Positions 63,004-64,000 of a DNA stretch of 64,000 nt are shown piece by piece. Source of the DNA: Clostridiales bacterium (lineage in GTDB: Bacteria > Bacillota > Clostridia > Saccharofermentanales > Saccharofermentanaceae); NCBI GenBank assembly GCA_017940895.1, contig JAGAXM010000015.1, positions 29,381 to 93,380 of the forward strand, read 5' to 3'. A program made the translations under genes and the position numbers. The stretch's first letter is position 1. Every line of letters starts with the position of its first letter. A model generated the notes under the pieces. The model was given only the letters and a program-made list of their open reading frames with translations. It ran no database searches and was not told the DNA's origin.

Positions 63004-63714
63004 TCAGTCAAATTCCTTCGGGAAATAGTACCCCGATCCGCGTCTTGTGAGGATGTACTTATAATTGGGCTGATTAGGCTCGATCTTCTTTCTTGTTCTT
63101 CTTACTGTAACATCGACCGTACGGACGTCGCCTGAGAAAGCGTAGTTCCATACCTTCGAAAGAAGTTCGTCTCTTGTGCAGACACGTCCCGCGTTCTGCT
63201 CAAGATACTGAACGAGCTTAAATTCATTGGATGTAAGATCGCAGCTGATACCGTTAACAAGAACCTGCATGGCATCGTAATCGATAACAAGCTCACCGTC
63301 ACAATATGTATGCTTGGAATTATCTGTCTTGGACTCGCCGCTTGAACGTGTGGATCTCTTAAGAAGAGCCTTAACACGCTCTACAAGAAGCGTAGGGTCG
63401 AAAGGCTTGGGCATATAGTCATCAGCGCCTCTTCTCAAGGCTTCGATCTGATAAACATTAATATCACCCTTTGCTGTAAGGAAAAGAATAGGAATCTCGC
63501 AGCCTTCTTTTCTGAGATTCTCAGTAAACTGAAGACCGTTAAGCGAAGGCATCATCCAGTCAAGGATAATAAGATCCGGAGCCTTCTCGAGTGCCATCTT
63601 ATAGCCTTCATTGGCATCTGTGGACGAGATTGTCTCAAATCCGAAGCTTTCCAGAACGTCAGAAACAGATGAAACTATCTGCGGCTCGTCGTCAACGATC
63701 AAGATCTTTTCCAT
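63004..63714 (-). CDS. OmpR-family response regulator, WalR/PhoP-like
   Basis: 236 residues from the ATG at 63714 with an AAAGGA site. Receiver domain with acidic pocket (IVDDEP), phosphorylated Asp in LIILDWMMPSLNG and KPFD Lys; C-terminal winged helix with VWNYAFSGDVRTVDVTVRRTRKKIE and YILTRRGSGYYF. First gene of the operon leading to the WalK-like kinase, murA, WalJ-like gene and rlmH, so control of cell-wall metabolism is the likely role. Confidence 0.9.
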   Translation of the reverse strand: MEKILIVDDEPQIVSSVSDVLESFGFETISSTDANEGYKMALEKAPDLIILDWMMPSLNGLQFTENLRKEGCEIPILFLTAKGDINVYQIEALRRGADDYMPKPFDPTLLVERVKALLKRSTRSSGESKTDNSKHTYCDGELVIDYDAMQVLVNGISCDLTSNEFKLVQYLEQNAGRVCTRDELLSKVWNYAFSGDVRTVDVTVRRTRKKIEPNQPNYKYILTRRGSGYYFPKEFD

Positions 63715-63735
63715 ATAAATCCTTTTCTCCCCTGA

Positions 63736-63755
63736 AAATTGTAACATTACAATTT
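63736..63755 (-). promoter_or_regulatory. Perfect inverted repeat at the start of the WalR-like operon
   Basis: Nine-bp arms AAATTGTAA / TTACAATTT separated by 2 bp, directly downstream of the -10 and covering the predicted start. The TGTAA cores resemble half-sites of PhoB/WalR-type regulators but face each other, so autoregulation or another dimeric repressor is possible. Confidence 0.5.
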
Positions 63756-63784
63756 ATGATAGCAATAATGTGTTTTTGTGGCAA
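63756..63784 (-). promoter_or_regulatory. Promoter of the WalR-like operon
   Basis: Minus strand TTGCCA (63779-63784), 17-bp spacer, TATCAT (63756-63761), about 42 bases before the regulator ATG. Confidence 0.7.
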
Positions 63785-63824
63785 ACAAATTTCTGTCTGA
63801 TTTCTAATAAAGAAAACAAATAAA

Positions 63825-63855
63825 GAAGCCTCAAGCGTTTAGCGCTTGAGGCTTC
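63825..63855 (-). terminator. rRNA operon terminator
   Basis: Thirteen-bp stem (GAAGCCTCAAGCG / CGCTTGAGGCTTC) with a 5-nt loop, followed on the minus strand by TTTATTTGTTTT; 6 bases beyond the end of the 5S gene. Confidence 0.9.
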
Positions 63856-63861
63856 ATATAA

Positions 63862-63977
<116 letters not shown>

Positions 63978-64000
63978 ATGGTTGAAGGTTTGTACCCTCA

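Overview
The window is a contiguous, gene-dense piece of chromosome from a low-to-moderate GC Gram-positive bacterium, most likely a member of the Clostridia. The reasons are the S10-spc-alpha ribosomal order with secY-adk-map-infA-rpmJ, ECF transporter genes and truA after rplQ, a WalRK-like two-component operon with a WalJ-like hydrolase and rlmH, zinc-type S14 and L33, short HisG plus HisZ, and absence of any outer-membrane genes. The family cannot be fixed from this sequence. No 16S rRNA, insertion sequence, phage, CRISPR array or clear foreign island is visible.

Layout (left to right; nearly everything is on the minus strand, so transcription runs right to left). 1-4149: partial polysaccharide polymerase-like membrane protein, sugar-phosphate transferase, cyclophilin and nicotinate phosphoribosyltransferase. 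4232-5572: SPFH/NfeD pair. 5670-10074: truA, ROK glucokinase, EcfT and a fused double-ATPase EcfA. 10163-25857: a ribosomal super-operon from rpsJ to rplQ, led by a roughly 270-nt structured leader and its own promoter (26137-26165). rpmD (L30) is missing. 26212-31808: a tightly overlapping operon of a PucR/CdaR-type regulator, FtsE with a long acidic tail, FtsX, a PcsB/EnvC-like M23 hydrolase and Hsp33. 31976-33091: an orphan MsmK/UgpC-type sugar ABC ATPase.

33394-38147 is the only plus-strand block: argC-argB-argD-argF plus a GNAT acetyltransferase, without argJ, behind a promoter that overlaps an ArgR-like box. It converges with ispE. 39124-42806 is a heterodimeric ABC exporter. 42902-43063 holds tRNA-Glu and tRNA-Met. 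43186-46647 is rpmG-secE-nusG-rplK-rplA-(L10 leader)-rplJ-rplL. 46783-55249 is a ten-gene histidine operon (hisZ, G, D, C, B, purC, H, A, a hisF-hisI fusion, E) with a near-perfect promoter and an inverted-repeat operator. 55336-63714 is a seven-gene operon: WalR-like regulator, WalK-like kinase with a long C-terminal tail, MurA, WalJ-like hydrolase, RlmH, an HscC-type Hsp70 and a membrane-anchored J-like protein whose HPD motif is altered. The window ends in a minus-strand 5S rRNA, the tail of an rRNA operon that continues to the right.

The most unusual content is: low-complexity acidic C-terminal tails on three otherwise core proteins (SecE, FtsE, WalK-like kinase); the HscC/J-like pair inside a cell-wall operon; structured non-coding gaps inside the ribosomal operon; the HisF-HisI fusion with purC inside the his operon; two transcription units (ispE and the ABC exporter) whose promoters imply leaderless mRNAs; and promoters placed so that a hairpin starts at or near +1.
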